Below are positions 33,738-44,369 of a stretch of 64,000 nucleotides of DNA, one piece after another (positions within the stretch are counted from its first letter, which is position 1; every line of letters begins with the position of its first letter). The notes under the pieces are model-generated. The model was not told the origin of the DNA and did no database searches. It worked only from the letters and a program-made list of their open reading frames with translations. This DNA comes from Ferribacterium limneticum. Lineage in GTDB: Bacteria > Pseudomonadota > Gammaproteobacteria > Burkholderiales > Rhodocyclaceae. Position numbers and translations under genes: made by a program. The stretch covers positions 991,501 to 1,055,500 of the forward strand of contig NZ_CP075189.1 of assembly GCF_020510565.1 (NCBI RefSeq), in the 5' to 3' direction.

Positions 33738-36071
33738 ATGCTAGAAATCGAAATCGACGGCAAAAAGGCGCAAGTGCCCGATGGCAGCACGGTGATGGAT
33801 GCCGCGCAGCAGGTGGGCGTTTACATTCCGCATTTCTGCTACCACAAGAAACTTTCGATTGCCGCCAACTGCCGCATGTGTCTCGTGCAGGTAGAGAAGG
33901 CACCGAAGCCGTTGCCGGCCTGCGCAACGCCGGTGACCAACGGCATGAAGGTCTTTACCCACTCCGAACTGGCCGTCAAGGCGCAGAAGGGGGTGATGGA
34001 ATTCCTGCTCATTAATCACCCCCTGGATTGCCCGATCTGCGATCAGGGCGGCGAGTGCCAGTTGCAGGACATGTCCGTCGGCTACGGCCCGATGAAGAGC
34101 CGCTATACCGAAGAAAAACACGTCGTTTTCCACAAGAGTGTCGGTCCGCTGATCTCCATGGAAGAAATGAGCCGCTGCATTCACTGCACCCGTTGCGTCC
34201 GCTTCGGTCAGGAAATCGGCGGCATCATGGAACTCGGCATGGCCAACCGCAACATGCATTCCGAGATCATGACCTTCGTCGGTCGTACGGTGGACTCCGA
34301 ATTGTCGGGCAATATGATCGACCTCTGTCCGGTAGGCGCGCTGACCTCCAAGCCTTTCCGCTACACGGCACGTTCCTGGGAATTGCAGCGCCGCAAGTCG
34401 GTCAGCCCGCACGATTCCGTCGGTGCCAATCTGGTCGTCCAGGTCAAGCACGACAACGTGATGCGCGTTCTGCCGCGTGAAAACGAAGAAGTTAACGAGT
34501 GCTGGATCTCCGACAAGGAGCGTTTCTCCTATCAGTCCCTGAACTCCGACGAACGCCTGACTAAGCCGATGGTCAAGCAGGGTGGCGAGTGGAAGGAAGT
34601 CGACTGGAATGTCGCCCTCGACTACGTCGCCCATGGCCTGAAGGACGTTGCCCGCGAACACGGCGGCGATGCGCTGGCCGCGCTGGCCGCGCAAAGCTCG
34701 ACGGTCGAAGAACTCTTCCTGCTCGGCAAGGTCATGAAGGGTTTGGGTAGCGGCAATATTGATTTCCGTCCGCGTCAATGCGATTTTTCCGCTGATTCCA
34801 AGCGTGCCGGCGCACCGTGGCTGGGCATGCGTCTGGCCGAAATCAAGGACCTCGATGCTGCCCTGGTGATCGGCTCCTTCCTGCGTAAGGATCATCCTCT
34901 GATCGCTCAGCGTATGCGTCAGGCCGCCAAGAAATACACCAAGGTCAGCTTGTTGTCGGTGACCGGCGATGATCAACTGATCAATCTGCATGCACGCTTG
35001 ACCGTTGCGCCGTCCCAACTGACTGCCGCGCTCGCCGCTGTTGTCAAGGCTGCGGCCGAGATCAAAGGCGTTACGATGCCGGCCGGTGTCGAGTCGGCTG
35101 TGGTATGTGAGACGACCCAGAAAATTGCTCAAAGCCTGGTCGATGGTGAAAAGCGTGCCGTATTCCTCGGTAACGTTGTCACCCAATCTGCCGATGCGAC
35201 CCAATTGCAGGCACTGGCTCTGGAGCTTGGCAAGCTAACCGGCGCAACCGTCGGTTTCCTTGGCGAGGGCGCAAATACCGTGGGTGGCCATGTTGCCCGG
35301 GCGCTGCCCTCTGGCGCTAATGCTCGTCTGATGTTCGAGCAGCCGCGCAAGGCTTATGTCCTGATGGGAGTTGAGCCGGAATTCGATTGTGCTAATCCGC
35401 AACTGGTTCTGGGGGCGCTGAAGCAGGCAAGTCTCGTGGTCTACATGTCAGCCTTCAAGCATGCTCCGGCTCTGGAGTTTGCCGATGTTATGTTGCCGGT
35501 TGCTCCTTACACCGAAACCTCGGGAACCTTCGTCAATATTGAAGGCCGCGTCCAGAGTTTTAACGGTGTGGCCAAGGCTCGTGGTGATGCCCGCCCGGCC
35601 TGGAAGCTGTTGCGCGTTCTCGGCAACGTGTTGAATCTCGATGGCTTCAGCTATGGCTCAAGTGAAGAAATTCGCGACCAGGTGCTGGGCAAGGGGGCCG
35701 AGTTCGTTACTGGCCTCGACAACGGCCTGAAGGATGTCAGCATTGCCCTGTCTGCTACCGGTACTGGTGGTTTTCAGCGAATTGCCGATGTGCCGATCAA
35801 CTTTGCCGATCCGATGGCCCGGCGCGCACCTGCGCTGCAACAGACTGCCGATGCTGTTGCTCCGACTGCACGCATGAACGAGCAAACCTTGGCGCAGATT
35901 GGCGTTGCCGATGGTGTGCAAGTTTGTGTCAAGCAAGGTTCTGGTGAGACTGTACTGATCGCCAAGAGCGACAACAATGTGCCTGCCGGTTGTGTTCGCG
36001 TTTCGGCGGCACATGCAAGCACAGCGATGCTGGGCGACATGTTCGGCTCGATTTCTGTGGAGCGTGCATAA
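33738..36071 (+). CDS. nuoG: NADH-quinone oxidoreductase subunit G
   Basis: 777 residues; the largest peripheral subunit, carrying iron-sulfur clusters that pass electrons inward. N-terminal 2Fe-2S domain with HFCYHKKLSIAANCRMCLV. The region HPLDCPICDQGGECQLQD and the histidine-liganded cluster follow, then the 4Fe-4S ligands CIHCTRCVRF and CPVGAL. A molybdopterin-oxidoreductase-like domain without cofactor (about 220-690) completes it. 55-bp gap after nuoF. Confidence 0.97.
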   Translation: MLEIEIDGKKAQVPDGSTVMDAAQQVGVYIPHFCYHKKLSIAANCRMCLVQVEKAPKPLPACATPVTNGMKVFTHSELAVKAQKGVMEFLLINHPLDCPICDQGGECQLQDMSVGYGPMKSRYTEEKHVVFHKSVGPLISMEEMSRCIHCTRCVRFGQEIGGIMELGMANRNMHSEIMTFVGRTVDSELSGNMIDLCPVGALTSKPFRYTARSWELQRRKSVSPHDSVGANLVVQVKHDNVMRVLPRENEEVNECWISDKERFSYQSLNSDERLTKPMVKQGGEWKEVDWNVALDYVAHGLKDVAREHGGDALAALAAQSSTVEELFLLGKVMKGLGSGNIDFRPRQCDFSADSKRAGAPWLGMRLAEIKDLDAALVIGSFLRKDHPLIAQRMRQAAKKYTKVSLLSVTGDDQLINLHARLTVAPSQLTAALAAVVKAAAEIKGVTMPAGVESAVVCETTQKIAQSLVDGEKRAVFLGNVVTQSADATQLQALALELGKLTGATVGFLGEGANTVGGHVARALPSGANARLMFEQPRKAYVLMGVEPEFDCANPQLVLGALKQASLVVYMSAFKHAPALEFADVMLPVAPYTETSGTFVNIEGRVQSFNGVAKARGDARPAWKLLRVLGNVLNLDGFSYGSSEEIRDQVLGKGAEFVTGLDNGLKDVSIALSATGTGGFQRIADVPINFADPMARRAPALQQTADAVAPTARMNEQTLAQIGVADGVQVCVKQGSGETVLIAKSDNNVPAGCVRVSAAHASTAMLGDMFGSISVERA

Positions 36072-37121
36072 ATGGATGCACTGATGAACTTCGGACTTGG
36101 GATCTTCGGGGGCGCTTGGCCTGCTGTCTGGACCCTTCTAAAAATCGTCCTGATCGTTGCTCCGCTGATGCTTGGCGTTGCGTATTTGACTTACTTTGAA
36201 CGCAAAGTTATCGGTTACATGCAGGTTCGTATCGGCCCCAACCGGGTTGGTCCTTGGGGTCTGATACAGCCAATTGCCGACGGCCTGAAGCTGCTCCTCA
36301 AGGAAATTATCGTACCGACCACTGCTAACAAGGGTATTTTCATTATTGCCCCGATGTTGGCTATTGCTCCTGCGCTGGCTGCGTGGGCAGTGATTCCATT
36401 CACGGATTCGCTGGTCGTTGCCAATATCGATGCCAGCCTGCTTTACATTATGGCGATCACCTCCATGGGGGTGTATGGGATTATTCTCTCCGGTTGGGCA
36501 TCCAACTCGAAGTACGCTTTCCTCGGAGCCATGCGTTCTGCGGCGCAAATGGTTTCCTACGAAATCTCGATGGGCTTCTCGCTGATCTGTGTGCTGATGG
36601 TATCGAACAGTTTGAATCTGGTAGATATCGTCAATGTTCAGGATCAAGGACGTTTCGCTGGTTGGGGGCTCAGTTTCCTGTCCTGGAACTGGTTGCCCTT
36701 GTTCCCGATGTTCATCGTCTACCTGATTTCCGGCACCGCGGAACTGAACCGGGCACCATTTGACGTAGCCGAAGGCGAATCTGAAATTGTTGCTGGCTTC
36801 CATGTTGAATATTCCGGTATGGCGTTCGCGCTATTCTTCCTGGCTGAATATGCCAACATGATTCTGGTCGCGGCGCTGACATCCCTCCTGTTTCTGGGGG
36901 GCTGGTTGTCTCCGGTTGGTTTCCTGCCTGACGGCATCCTTTGGCTGTTTGCCAAGATGTCGGTCATCCTCTTCCTTTTCTTGTGGTTCCGCGCGACTTT
37001 CCCGCGCTACCGCTATGACCAGTTGATGCGTCTGGGCTGGAAGGTTTTCTTGCCGATCTGCTTGATCTGGCTGGTTGTCGTCGGCGTCTGGATGATGTCG
37101 CCATTGAATATCTGGAAGTGA
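36072..37121 (+). CDS. nuoH: NADH-quinone oxidoreductase subunit H
   Basis: 349 residues, about eight membrane helices; links the quinone site to the proton-pumping arm. Conserved stretches: [32 protein letters not shown] region, [19 protein letters not shown] and [15 protein letters not shown]. The start codon directly follows the nuoG stop. Confidence 0.98.
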   Translation: MDALMNFGLGIFGGAWPAVWTLLKIVLIVAPLMLGVAYLTYFERKVIGYMQVRIGPNRVGPWGLIQPIADGLKLLLKEIIVPTTANKGIFIIAPMLAIAPALAAWAVIPFTDSLVVANIDASLLYIMAITSMGVYGIILSGWASNSKYAFLGAMRSAAQMVSYEISMGFSLICVLMVSNSLNLVDIVNVQDQGRFAGWGLSFLSWNWLPLFPMFIVYLISGTAELNRAPFDVAEGESEIVAGFHVEYSGMAFALFFLAEYANMILVAALTSLLFLGGWLSPVGFLPDGILWLFAKMSVILFLFLWFRATFPRYRYDQLMRLGWKVFLPICLIWLVVVGVWMMSPLNIWK

Positions 37122-37131
37122 GGAGAGACTA

Positions 37132-37620
37132 ATGGGTTCGATGAAGGAAATCTTCAACAGCCTCTTCCTCAAGGAATTGTTGAAGGGCATGTCGGTGACG
37201 GGCAGGTATTTCTTTGCCCGCAAGATCACCGTTCAATATCCGGAAGAAAAGACGCCGCAAAGTTTCCGCTTTCGTGGTCTTCATGCGCTGCGTCGCTACC
37301 CGAATGGCGAAGAGCGTTGCATTGCCTGCAAACTATGCGAGGCAATCTGCCCGGCCTTGGCGATTACGATCGAGGCTGAACCGCGTGATGATGGTTCGCG
37401 TCGCACAACCCGCTACGACATCGATTTGACCAAGTGCATTTTCTGCGGGTTCTGCGAAGAAGCATGCCCGGTTGATGCCGTGGTCGAAACGCGTATTTTT
37501 GAATACCACGGCGAAAAGCGCGGTGATTTGTACTACACCAAGCAGATGTTGCTGGCCAACGGCGACCGCTACGAAGATCAAATCGCAAAAGATCGCGAAC
37601 TTGACGCTTCTTACCGATAA
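37132..37620 (+). CDS. nuoI: NADH-quinone oxidoreductase subunit I (two 4Fe-4S)
   Basis: 162 residues; ferredoxin-like peripheral subunit passing electrons through clusters N6a and N6b. Two motifs: [16 protein letters not shown] and [17 protein letters not shown]-terminal amphipathic helix docks to the membrane. Ten-base gap from nuoH with a GGAGAG ribosome site. Confidence 0.98.
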   Translation: MGSMKEIFNSLFLKELLKGMSVTGRYFFARKITVQYPEEKTPQSFRFRGLHALRRYPNGEERCIACKLCEAICPALAITIEAEPRDDGSRRTTRYDIDLTKCIFCGFCEEACPVDAVVETRIFEYHGEKRGDLYYTKQMLLANGDRYEDQIAKDRELDASYR

Positions 37621-37632
37621 CAGGTGCTAGCA

Positions 37633-38229
37633 ATGGATTTTCAAACTGCCGTTTTCTACTTCCTGTCTGCGATCCTGGTTTTCGCCAGCTTGCGCGTAAT
37701 TACTGCGCGAAATCCCGTACATGCCGCGCTGCATCTAATCCTTGCCTTCTTCACCTGCGGTGGCATCTGGGCGTTGCTGCAGGCCGAGTTTCTGGCGATC
37801 GCCATTATTCTTGTATATGTTGGCGCAGTCATGGTGCTCTTCCTGTTCGTCGTCATGATGCTCGATATCAATATCGACCGCATTCGCCAGGGGTTCTGGA
37901 ATTACCTTCCCCTCGGGGCACTGCTGGGTTTGCTCATGGTTCTGGAAATGGGGCTGGTGCTTGGTAGCAAGTACTTCCAGATTCCCGCTGCCGAGGCTCT
38001 CGTCCCGGCTGGTGTGTCGAATACAAAGAGTATCGGTGCGCTGATGTTCACCGATTATGTCTATCCCTTCGAGCTGGCTTCTCTCATTCTGCTCGTCGGC
38101 ATGATCGCGGCGATCGTGCTGACTTACCGCGGTCCGAAGAAGTCCAAGTACACCAACCCGAATCAGCAGGTCTTCGTCAAAGCGAAGGATCGCGTGCGCG
38201 TCCTGCAGATGCCGGTTGAAAAAGACTGA
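37633..38229 (+). CDS. nuoJ: NADH-quinone oxidoreductase subunit J
   Basis: 198 residues, five membrane helices. It includes [53 protein letters not shown], cited here as positions about 28-80 of the protein, the family hallmark including the conserved Glu and pi-bulge region. ATG at 37633 is preferred; a GTG lies three codons earlier. Confidence 0.96.
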   Translation: MDFQTAVFYFLSAILVFASLRVITARNPVHAALHLILAFFTCGGIWALLQAEFLAIAIILVYVGAVMVLFLFVVMMLDINIDRIRQGFWNYLPLGALLGLLMVLEMGLVLGSKYFQIPAAEALVPAGVSNTKSIGALMFTDYVYPFELASLILLVGMIAAIVLTYRGPKKSKYTNPNQQVFVKAKDRVRVLQMPVEKD

Positions 38230-38243
38230 ACCCCGGGGAAACA

Positions 38244-38555
38244 ATGCTAACTCTCTCTCTCTCCCATTTCCTGATTCTGGGCGCGATACTTTTCGCGATC
38301 AGCGTGGTCGGCATCTTCCTGAACCGGAAGAACCTTATTGTGCTGCTGATGGCCATCGAGTTGATGCTTCTTGCGGTCAACATGAATTTTGTGGCTTTTT
38401 CACACTATCTGCAGGACCTCTCCGGTCAGATTTTCGTCTTTTTCATCCTGACTGTTGCCGCTGCCGAATCGGCGATCGGCCTGGCCATACTGATCGTGCT
38501 GTTCCGCAACCTCAAGAGCATCCATGTGGATGACCTGGGCAGCCTGAAGGGTTAA
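38244..38555 (+). CDS. nuoK: NADH-quinone oxidoreductase subunit K
   Basis: 103 residues, three helices; antiporter-like subunit related to MnhC/MrpC. Conserved Glu residues sit in [18 protein letters not shown] and [13 protein letters not shown]. Two-base gap to nuoL. Confidence 0.97.
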   Translation: MLTLSLSHFLILGAILFAISVVGIFLNRKNLIVLLMAIELMLLAVNMNFVAFSHYLQDLSGQIFVFFILTVAAAESAIGLAILIVLFRNLKSIHVDDLGSLKG

Positions 38556-38557
38556 AC

Positions 38558-40603
38558 ATGGAAATGCAAAAACTCTATCTGCTCGTTCCCATGGCACCGT
38601 TGGTCGGTGCCATGATTGCCGGCCTGTTCTGTCGCGTCATTCCGCGCTGGGTTGCCCATACCGCAACCATTGCCGGTGTCGCCATCGCCTTCATCGCCTC
38701 GGTTATCATCTTCAAGGATGTCTTGGCTGGCCACACCTACAACGGCGCTGTCTATACCTGGCTGACTAGTGGCGACTACAAGTTCGAAGTTGGTTTCCTG
38801 ATCGATACGCTGACCACCACAATGATGCTGGTCGTGACCTTCGTGTCGTTGATGGTCCATATCTACACCATCGGCTACATGCAGGAAGACCCCGGCTACA
38901 ACCGGTTCTTCAGCTACATCTCGTTGTTTACCTTCTCCATGCTGATGCTGGTGATGAGCAACAACTTCATGCAGCTCTTCTTTGGCTGGGAAGCGGTGGG
39001 TCTCGTTTCTTATCTGCTGATCGGTTTCTGGTACACCCGCCCGACCGCCATCTTCGCCAACATGAAGGCCTTCCTTGTCAATCGCGTAGGTGACTTCGGT
39101 TTCATCCTTGGCATTGGTCTCGTCCTCGCCTTCACCGGCTCGCTGGATTACGCGACGGTCTTCGAGAAGGCTCCGGGGCTTGTCGATACGACGATCAATC
39201 TGTTTGCCGGTCGCGAGTGGGCCACCGTCTCTCTGATGACTGCAACCTGTATCTGCCTGTTCATCGGTGCGATGGGCAAATCGGCTCAGGTTCCGTTGCA
39301 TGTCTGGCTGCCTGATTCTATGGAAGGTCCGACCCCGATCTCCGCATTGATCCACGCCGCAACCATGGTGACGGCGGGTATATTCATGGTTGCCCGGATG
39401 TCGCCACTGTTTGAGCTGTCGACCACGGCACTGTCCTTCGTTATCGTTATCGGTGCGATCACTGCGCTGTTCATGGGCTTTCTGGGCATCATTCAGAACG
39501 ACATCAAGCGGGTGGTTGCCTATTCCACACTGTCGCAGCTTGGCTACATGACTGTTGCGCTGGGTGCTTCGGCTTATTCGGTGGCCATCTTCCACCTGAT
39601 GACGCACGCTTTCTTCAAGGCATTGCTGTTCCTTGGCGCCGGTTCGGTGATCATCGGTATGCACCATGATCAGGACATCCGCAACATGGGTGGTCTGCGC
39701 AAGTACATGCCGATTACCTGGATTACCTCGCTTATCGGTTCGCTGGCACTCATCGGCACGCCCTTCATGTCCGGCTTCTATTCGAAGGACTCGATCATCG
39801 AAGCTGTCGCCCTGTCGCACATTCCAGGTGCGGGTTTCGCTTATTTCGCAGTGCTCGCTGGTGTGTTCGTGACCGCCTTCTACTCCTTCCGCATGTACTT
39901 CCTCGTTTTTCACGGCGAGGAACGTTTCGGCAAGGCTGACGAAGCCCACCATCACGAGCATGAAGGTGACCACGACGACGAAGAAACCTCGCATGACCAC
40001 CATCATGGCCTGGCTCCCGGTCAGAAGCCGCATGAAACCCCGTGGGTTGTCACGCTGCCGCTCGTCTTGCTCGCCATTCCTTCGGTTGTCATCGGTTTTA
40101 TCGCGATCGGTCCGATGGTCTTCGGTGACTACTTCAAGGGCGTGATCTTCATCGACCACCACGCCCATCCGGCCATGGAGCATCTGTCCGAGCATTTCCA
40201 CGGCGCAGTTGCCATGGGCGTTCATTCCCTGACCTCGCTGCCGTTCATTCTGGCCCTGTCCGGTGTGGTGGTTTCCTGGTTCTTCTACATGAAGCGCCCC
40301 GACATCCCGGCGGCCATTCAACGTCGCTTCTCGGCCGTCCATACCTTGCTTGAGAACAAGTACTACTTCGATAAATTCAACGAGGTTGTATTTGCCGGCG
40401 GCGCCCGCCTTCTGGGCAAGGTGCTGTGGCGTGGCGGCGATGTTGCCATCATTGACGGCCTGATCGTCAATGGCTCGGCCAAGGTTGTTGGCTGGATCTC
40501 TTCCATTACCCGTCTGTTCCAGACCGGTTACGTCTATCACTACGCTTTCACCATGATCATCGGCGTCTTTGTGCTGATGACTCTGTGGATCAACCGCGCC
40601 TAA
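38558..40603 (+). CDS. nuoL: NADH-quinone oxidoreductase subunit L
   Basis: 681 residues, about 16 membrane helices; distal proton-pumping subunit with the long lateral helix. Antiporter motifs: FFGWEAVGLVSYLLIGFW with the key Glu, AMGKSAQVPLHVWLPDSMEGPTP with the key Lys, and HAATMVTAGIFM. A hydrophilic loop at about 461-490 is very rich in His, Asp and Glu (HHHEHEGDHDDEE), a possible metal-binding stretch absent from E. coli NuoL. Confidence 0.98.
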   Translation: MEMQKLYLLVPMAPLVGAMIAGLFCRVIPRWVAHTATIAGVAIAFIASVIIFKDVLAGHTYNGAVYTWLTSGDYKFEVGFLIDTLTTTMMLVVTFVSLMVHIYTIGYMQEDPGYNRFFSYISLFTFSMLMLVMSNNFMQLFFGWEAVGLVSYLLIGFWYTRPTAIFANMKAFLVNRVGDFGFILGIGLVLAFTGSLDYATVFEKAPGLVDTTINLFAGREWATVSLMTATCICLFIGAMGKSAQVPLHVWLPDSMEGPTPISALIHAATMVTAGIFMVARMSPLFELSTTALSFVIVIGAITALFMGFLGIIQNDIKRVVAYSTLSQLGYMTVALGASAYSVAIFHLMTHAFFKALLFLGAGSVIIGMHHDQDIRNMGGLRKYMPITWITSLIGSLALIGTPFMSGFYSKDSIIEAVALSHIPGAGFAYFAVLAGVFVTAFYSFRMYFLVFHGEERFGKADEAHHHEHEGDHDDEETSHDHHHGLAPGQKPHETPWVVTLPLVLLAIPSVVIGFIAIGPMVFGDYFKGVIFIDHHAHPAMEHLSEHFHGAVAMGVHSLTSLPFILALSGVVVSWFFYMKRPDIPAAIQRRFSAVHTLLENKYYFDKFNEVVFAGGARLLGKVLWRGGDVAIIDGLIVNGSAKVVGWISSITRLFQTGYVYHYAFTMIIGVFVLMTLWINRA

Positions 40604-40636
40604 GCGTGAATAGTTCACAGAAAAGCAAGGAATAAC

Positions 40637-42121
40637 ATGTCGACTTACCCGTTGCTATCTCTCGCAATCTGGATTCCGATTTTCGCCGGCCTAGTGGTGC
40701 TATCCACTGGCGGCGACCGGAACGCACCGCTGGCAAGAATGCTTTCCCTGGTGGGCGCTGTTGCCGCTTTCCTGATTACGATTCCGCTGTGGACCGGTTT
40801 CGATGTTGCCAACGGTGGCATGCAGTTCGTTGAACTGAAGGGCTGGATTCCTCGCTTCAACATCAACTATCACCTAGGGGTGGACGGCATCTCTATGCTG
40901 TTCGTGATTCTGAACGCCTTCATCACCATCATCGTTGTTGCCGCCGGCTGGGAAGTGATCCAGACCAAGGTTGCCCAGTACAACGCCGCGTTCCTGATCA
41001 TGTCAGGCCTGATGAACGGCATTTTCACTTCGCTTGATGGCGTTCTGTTCTACGTCTTCTTCGAAGCATCGCTGATCCCGCTTTATCTGATCATTGGTGT
41101 CTGGGGCGGCCCGAAGCGTGTTTATGCCGCCTTCAAGTTCTTCCTCTACACCCTGTTTGGCTCGCTGCTCTTTTTGATCGCACTGATGTATCTGTTCATC
41201 CAGTCCGGTGGCAGCTTCTCGATTCTCGAATGGCACAAGCTGCCGATCGCTCTGGGGGCGCAGGTCTGGCTGTTCCTGGCGTTCCTCATCGCTTTTGCCG
41301 TCAAGGTGCCAATGTGGCCGGTGCATACCTGGTTGCCGGATGCCCACGTTGAAGCGCCTACTGGCGGTTCCATCGTACTGGCTGCCATCGCCCTGAAGCT
41401 AGGTGCCTACGGTTTCCTGCGCTTCTCGCTGCCGATCCTGCCAGATGCCTCGCATGAACTGTCCGGTCTGGTTGTCGCCCTGTCGCTGATCGCTGTCGTC
41501 TATATCGGTTTTGTCGCCCTGGTTCAGGAGGACATGAAGAAACTGGTGGCCTACTCGTCGATCGCTCACATGGGCTTCGTCACGCTGGGCTTCTTCATGT
41601 TCAGCCCGATGGGGGTCGAAGGCGCGCTGGTCCAGATGGTCTCGCACGGTTTTGTCTCCGGCGCCATGTTCTTCTGTATCGGCGTCATGTACGACCGCGT
41701 GCATAGTCGCCAGATCGCTGATTACGGCGGCGTGGTCAACAAGATGCCGAAATTCGCCGCACTGTTCATGCTCTTTACCATGGCCAATGCCGGCCTGCCG
41801 GCCACTTCCGGCTTCGTCGGTGAATTCATGGTCATCCTCGGTGCCGTCAAGTTTAATTTCTGGGTTGCCTTCGCTGCTGCCAGCTCGATGGTCATCGGCG
41901 CCGCCTATTCGCTGTGGATGTACAAACGCGTGATCTTCGGCGATGTGGCCAATCATCATGTCGAAGAGCTGTCTGACATCAACATGCGCGAGTTCGCCAT
42001 CCTTGGCATCCTGGCGATAGCCACCCTGTGGATGGGTCTCTACCCGCAGCCTTTCACGGAAGTCATGCACGCCTCGGTCAATGACCTGTTGCGTCATGTC
42101 GCCATCAGCAAGATTCAATAA
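40637..42121 (+). CDS. nuoM: NADH-quinone oxidoreductase subunit M
   Basis: 494 residues, 14 membrane helices; proton-pumping antiporter-like subunit. Contains YVFFEASLIPLYLIIGVWGG with the key Glu, AVKVPMWPVHTWLPDAHVEAPTGGS with the key Lys, and AYSSIAHMGFVTLG. AAGGAA ribosome site 6 bases before the ATG. Confidence 0.98.
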   Translation: MSTYPLLSLAIWIPIFAGLVVLSTGGDRNAPLARMLSLVGAVAAFLITIPLWTGFDVANGGMQFVELKGWIPRFNINYHLGVDGISMLFVILNAFITIIVVAAGWEVIQTKVAQYNAAFLIMSGLMNGIFTSLDGVLFYVFFEASLIPLYLIIGVWGGPKRVYAAFKFFLYTLFGSLLFLIALMYLFIQSGGSFSILEWHKLPIALGAQVWLFLAFLIAFAVKVPMWPVHTWLPDAHVEAPTGGSIVLAAIALKLGAYGFLRFSLPILPDASHELSGLVVALSLIAVVYIGFVALVQEDMKKLVAYSSIAHMGFVTLGFFMFSPMGVEGALVQMVSHGFVSGAMFFCIGVMYDRVHSRQIADYGGVVNKMPKFAALFMLFTMANAGLPATSGFVGEFMVILGAVKFNFWVAFAAASSMVIGAAYSLWMYKRVIFGDVANHHVEELSDINMREFAILGILAIATLWMGLYPQPFTEVMHASVNDLLRHVAISKIQ

Positions 42122-42133
42122 ACGGTAGCCGAC

Positions 42134-43612
42134 ATGTTCGACAATTTCGTTGTCCCCAATCTTCTGCCCGCAGCGCCGGAAATTTTTCTGACGGTGATGG
42201 CGCTGGCCATCCTGATGATCGACCTGCTGGTCAAGGATAGCCGCCGCACCGTTATCTTCGTGCTGACCCAACTGACCCTGATCGGCTGTGCCGCCATTCA
42301 GTTTGCAACGAGTACCGGTGAAATCACCTACACGTTCAGCAACATGTTCGTCGACGATCTGATGTCCGATCTGCTGAAGCTCTTCCTGTACATGACCATG
42401 GTCATCGTCATGTTCTATTCGCGCGGCTATATCATCGAGCGCGAATCGATGAACAAGGGCGAATACTACGTGCTGGCGCTGTTCGCAACGCTCGGCATGA
42501 TGGTCATGATCTCTGCCAATCACTTCCTGACCATCTACATCGGTCTCGAACTGCTCTCTCTCTCGCTCTATGCCATGGTCGCCATGAACCGCGACTCGGT
42601 GCAGTCGACCGAAGCGGCGATGAAATACTTCGTCCTCGGCGCCCTGGCCTCCGGCCTGCTGCTCTACGGCATGTCGATGATCTACGGAGCCACCGGTACG
42701 CTGGAAATCACCGGCATTGCCGAGCGCCTGTACGGCGGCGGTGTAAACAAGAGCGTAATGGTCTTCGGCCTGGTCTTCCTGGTTGCCGGCCTGGCTTTCA
42801 AGCTTGGCGTCGTGCCCTTCCACATGTGGATTCCGGACGTCTATCACGGTGCGCCGACCTCGGTCACCCTGCTCATCGGTTCTGCACCAAAGCTGGCTGC
42901 CTTCGCCATCGTCATGCGCCTGCTCGTCAATGGCCTGATCACTATGGCCGCCGATTGGCAGGCCATGCTGATCATCCTGTCCGTGCTGTCGATGGCCATC
43001 GGTAACCTGGCCGCCATCGCCCAGACCAACCTCAAGCGCATGCTGGCCTACTCCACCATTTCGCACATGGGCTTCATGCTGCTCGGCATCGTTACCGGCG
43101 TGGTTGGCGGTGACGCCCGCTACGCCCTGAACGCCTATAGCTCGTCGATGTTCTACGTCATCGCCTACGTGCTGATGAGCGCCGGTACATTCGGCATGAT
43201 CCTGCTCATGTCGCGGGCTGGCTTCGAAGCCGAGGAAATCGATGACTTCAAGGGCCTCAACAAGCGCAGCCCGTGGTTCGCCGGCATCATGCTCATGCTC
43301 ATGTTCTCGATGGCTGGCGTGCCGTTCTTCATCGGCTTCTTCGCCAAGTTCTCGGTGCTGCAGGCTGTCGTTGCCGCCGGCTACATGTGGCTGGCCATCG
43401 TTGCCGTCCTCTTCTCGCTGATCGGTGCCTTCTACTACCTGCGCGTCGTCAAGGTCATGTACTTCGATGCCCCGGCTGACGATACCCCGTTCGCCGCACC
43501 GATGGACATGCGCATCCTGATTTCTGCCAACGGTTTGGCTGTTGCCTTCCTCGGCATCTTCCCGCAGGTCATCATGTCGCTGTGCGCCTACGCGCTGCTC
43601 CGTTCGCTCTGA
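42134..43612 (+). CDS. nuoN: NADH-quinone oxidoreductase subunit N
   Basis: 492 residues, 14 membrane helices; last subunit of the operon and third antiporter-like pump. Key segments: [37 protein letters not shown], and [16 protein letters not shown] terminator follows, closing the nuo operon. Confidence 0.98.
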   Translation: MFDNFVVPNLLPAAPEIFLTVMALAILMIDLLVKDSRRTVIFVLTQLTLIGCAAIQFATSTGEITYTFSNMFVDDLMSDLLKLFLYMTMVIVMFYSRGYIIERESMNKGEYYVLALFATLGMMVMISANHFLTIYIGLELLSLSLYAMVAMNRDSVQSTEAAMKYFVLGALASGLLLYGMSMIYGATGTLEITGIAERLYGGGVNKSVMVFGLVFLVAGLAFKLGVVPFHMWIPDVYHGAPTSVTLLIGSAPKLAAFAIVMRLLVNGLITMAADWQAMLIILSVLSMAIGNLAAIAQTNLKRMLAYSTISHMGFMLLGIVTGVVGGDARYALNAYSSSMFYVIAYVLMSAGTFGMILLMSRAGFEAEEIDDFKGLNKRSPWFAGIMLMLMFSMAGVPFFIGFFAKFSVLQAVVAAGYMWLAIVAVLFSLIGAFYYLRVVKVMYFDAPADDTPFAAPMDMRILISANGLAVAFLGIFPQVIMSLCAYALLRSL

Positions 43613-43635
43613 TGCCGCAGTGAAGTTATTCAATA

Positions 43636-43667
43636 AAACGCCCCGCCAGTCGGGGCGTTTGTTTTTG
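43636..43667 (+). terminator. Terminator of the nuo operon
   Basis: Perfect 10-bp stem AAACGCCCCG / CGGGGCGTTT with loop CCAGT, followed by GTTTTTG. It ends about 12 bases before the nudF start. Confidence 0.92.
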
Positions 43668-43678
43668 TGGAGTTTGAA

Positions 43679-44221
43679 ATGTCGCACGACGCACACCTCA
43701 TCGAATCCGAAGTCTCCTCCGAGAGCGTCTTCAAGGGGGCTTTGCTCAACGTCCGCAAGGATCGCGTACTGCTTCCCAATGGTCAGGAATCGATTCGGGA
43801 ATACATCGTTCATCCCGGCGCCGTCGTCATCCTCGCCTTCCTGCCCAACGGCAACCTGCTCTTTGAGCGTCAGTTCCGCTATCCGTTGCGCCGCGTTTTC
43901 CTGGAGCTACCGGCCGGCAAGATCGATCACGGCGAAGCCATCATCGACACCGCCCAGCGCGAACTCAAGGAAGAAACCGGCTACGTCGCCAGCGACTGGG
44001 AGTATCTCGGCGTGATGCACCCGTGCATCGGTTATTCCGACGAACGGATCGAGATCTTCGCCGCCCGCGGCCTGCACCTTGCTGGTGAAAAGCAGCTCGA
44101 CCACAACGAATTCCTCGATGTCGTCGAACTGTCGCCGGCTGAAGCCAGGCAGGCGGTCTGGGATGGCCGCATTACCGACGCCAAGACCATCACGTCATTG
44201 TTCTGGCTCGACAAGCCCTAA
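43679..44221 (+). CDS. nudF: Nudix hydrolase, ADP-ribose pyrophosphatase type
   Basis: 180 residues, cytoplasmic; hydrolyses ADP-ribose or similar nucleoside diphosphate sugars. Nudix box GKIDHGEAIIDTAQRELKEETGY carries the Mg2+-binding REXXEE (23 residues; described by position about 77-99). Upstream RQFRYPLRRVFLELPAG is typical of the ADP-ribose class. ATG at 43679 is preferred because GGAG lies about 6 bases upstream; a GTG at 43667 is inside the terminator T-run. Substrate not certain. Confidence 0.88.
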   Translation: MSHDAHLIESEVSSESVFKGALLNVRKDRVLLPNGQESIREYIVHPGAVVILAFLPNGNLLFERQFRYPLRRVFLELPAGKIDHGEAIIDTAQRELKEETGYVASDWEYLGVMHPCIGYSDERIEIFAARGLHLAGEKQLDHNEFLDVVELSPAEARQAVWDGRITDAKTITSLFWLDKP

Positions 44222-44251
44222 ACCCGAGTTTTGAGCTGGTTCGCAGCGAAT

Positions 44252-44288
44252 GCTACGGTCAACCGGAAAATACGGCCAAAATTGAAAT
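44252..44288 (+). repeat. Dispersed repeat, copy 6 (after nudF)
   Basis: Reads GCTACGGTCAACCGG, AAAATACGG, CCAAAATTGAAAT, the copy closest to the consensus end. The flank to the left, AGCGAATGCT, can pair with itself and resembles the flank of copy 7. Confidence 0.88.
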
Positions 44289-44321
44289 CCAGGTTTGGGC
44301 CTGAAATTCCTCCCCCAAAGC

Positions 44322-44351
44322 AAAACGCCCCGGTATGACCGGGGCGTTTTT
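44322..44351. terminator. Bidirectional terminator between nudF and nrdJ
   Basis: Perfect 12-bp stem AAAACGCCCCGG / CCGGGGCGTTTT with loop TATGA and U-runs on both strands. It serves both convergent genes. Confidence 0.92.
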
Positions 44352-44369
44352 GGTTGAGGCAGTCAGCGA

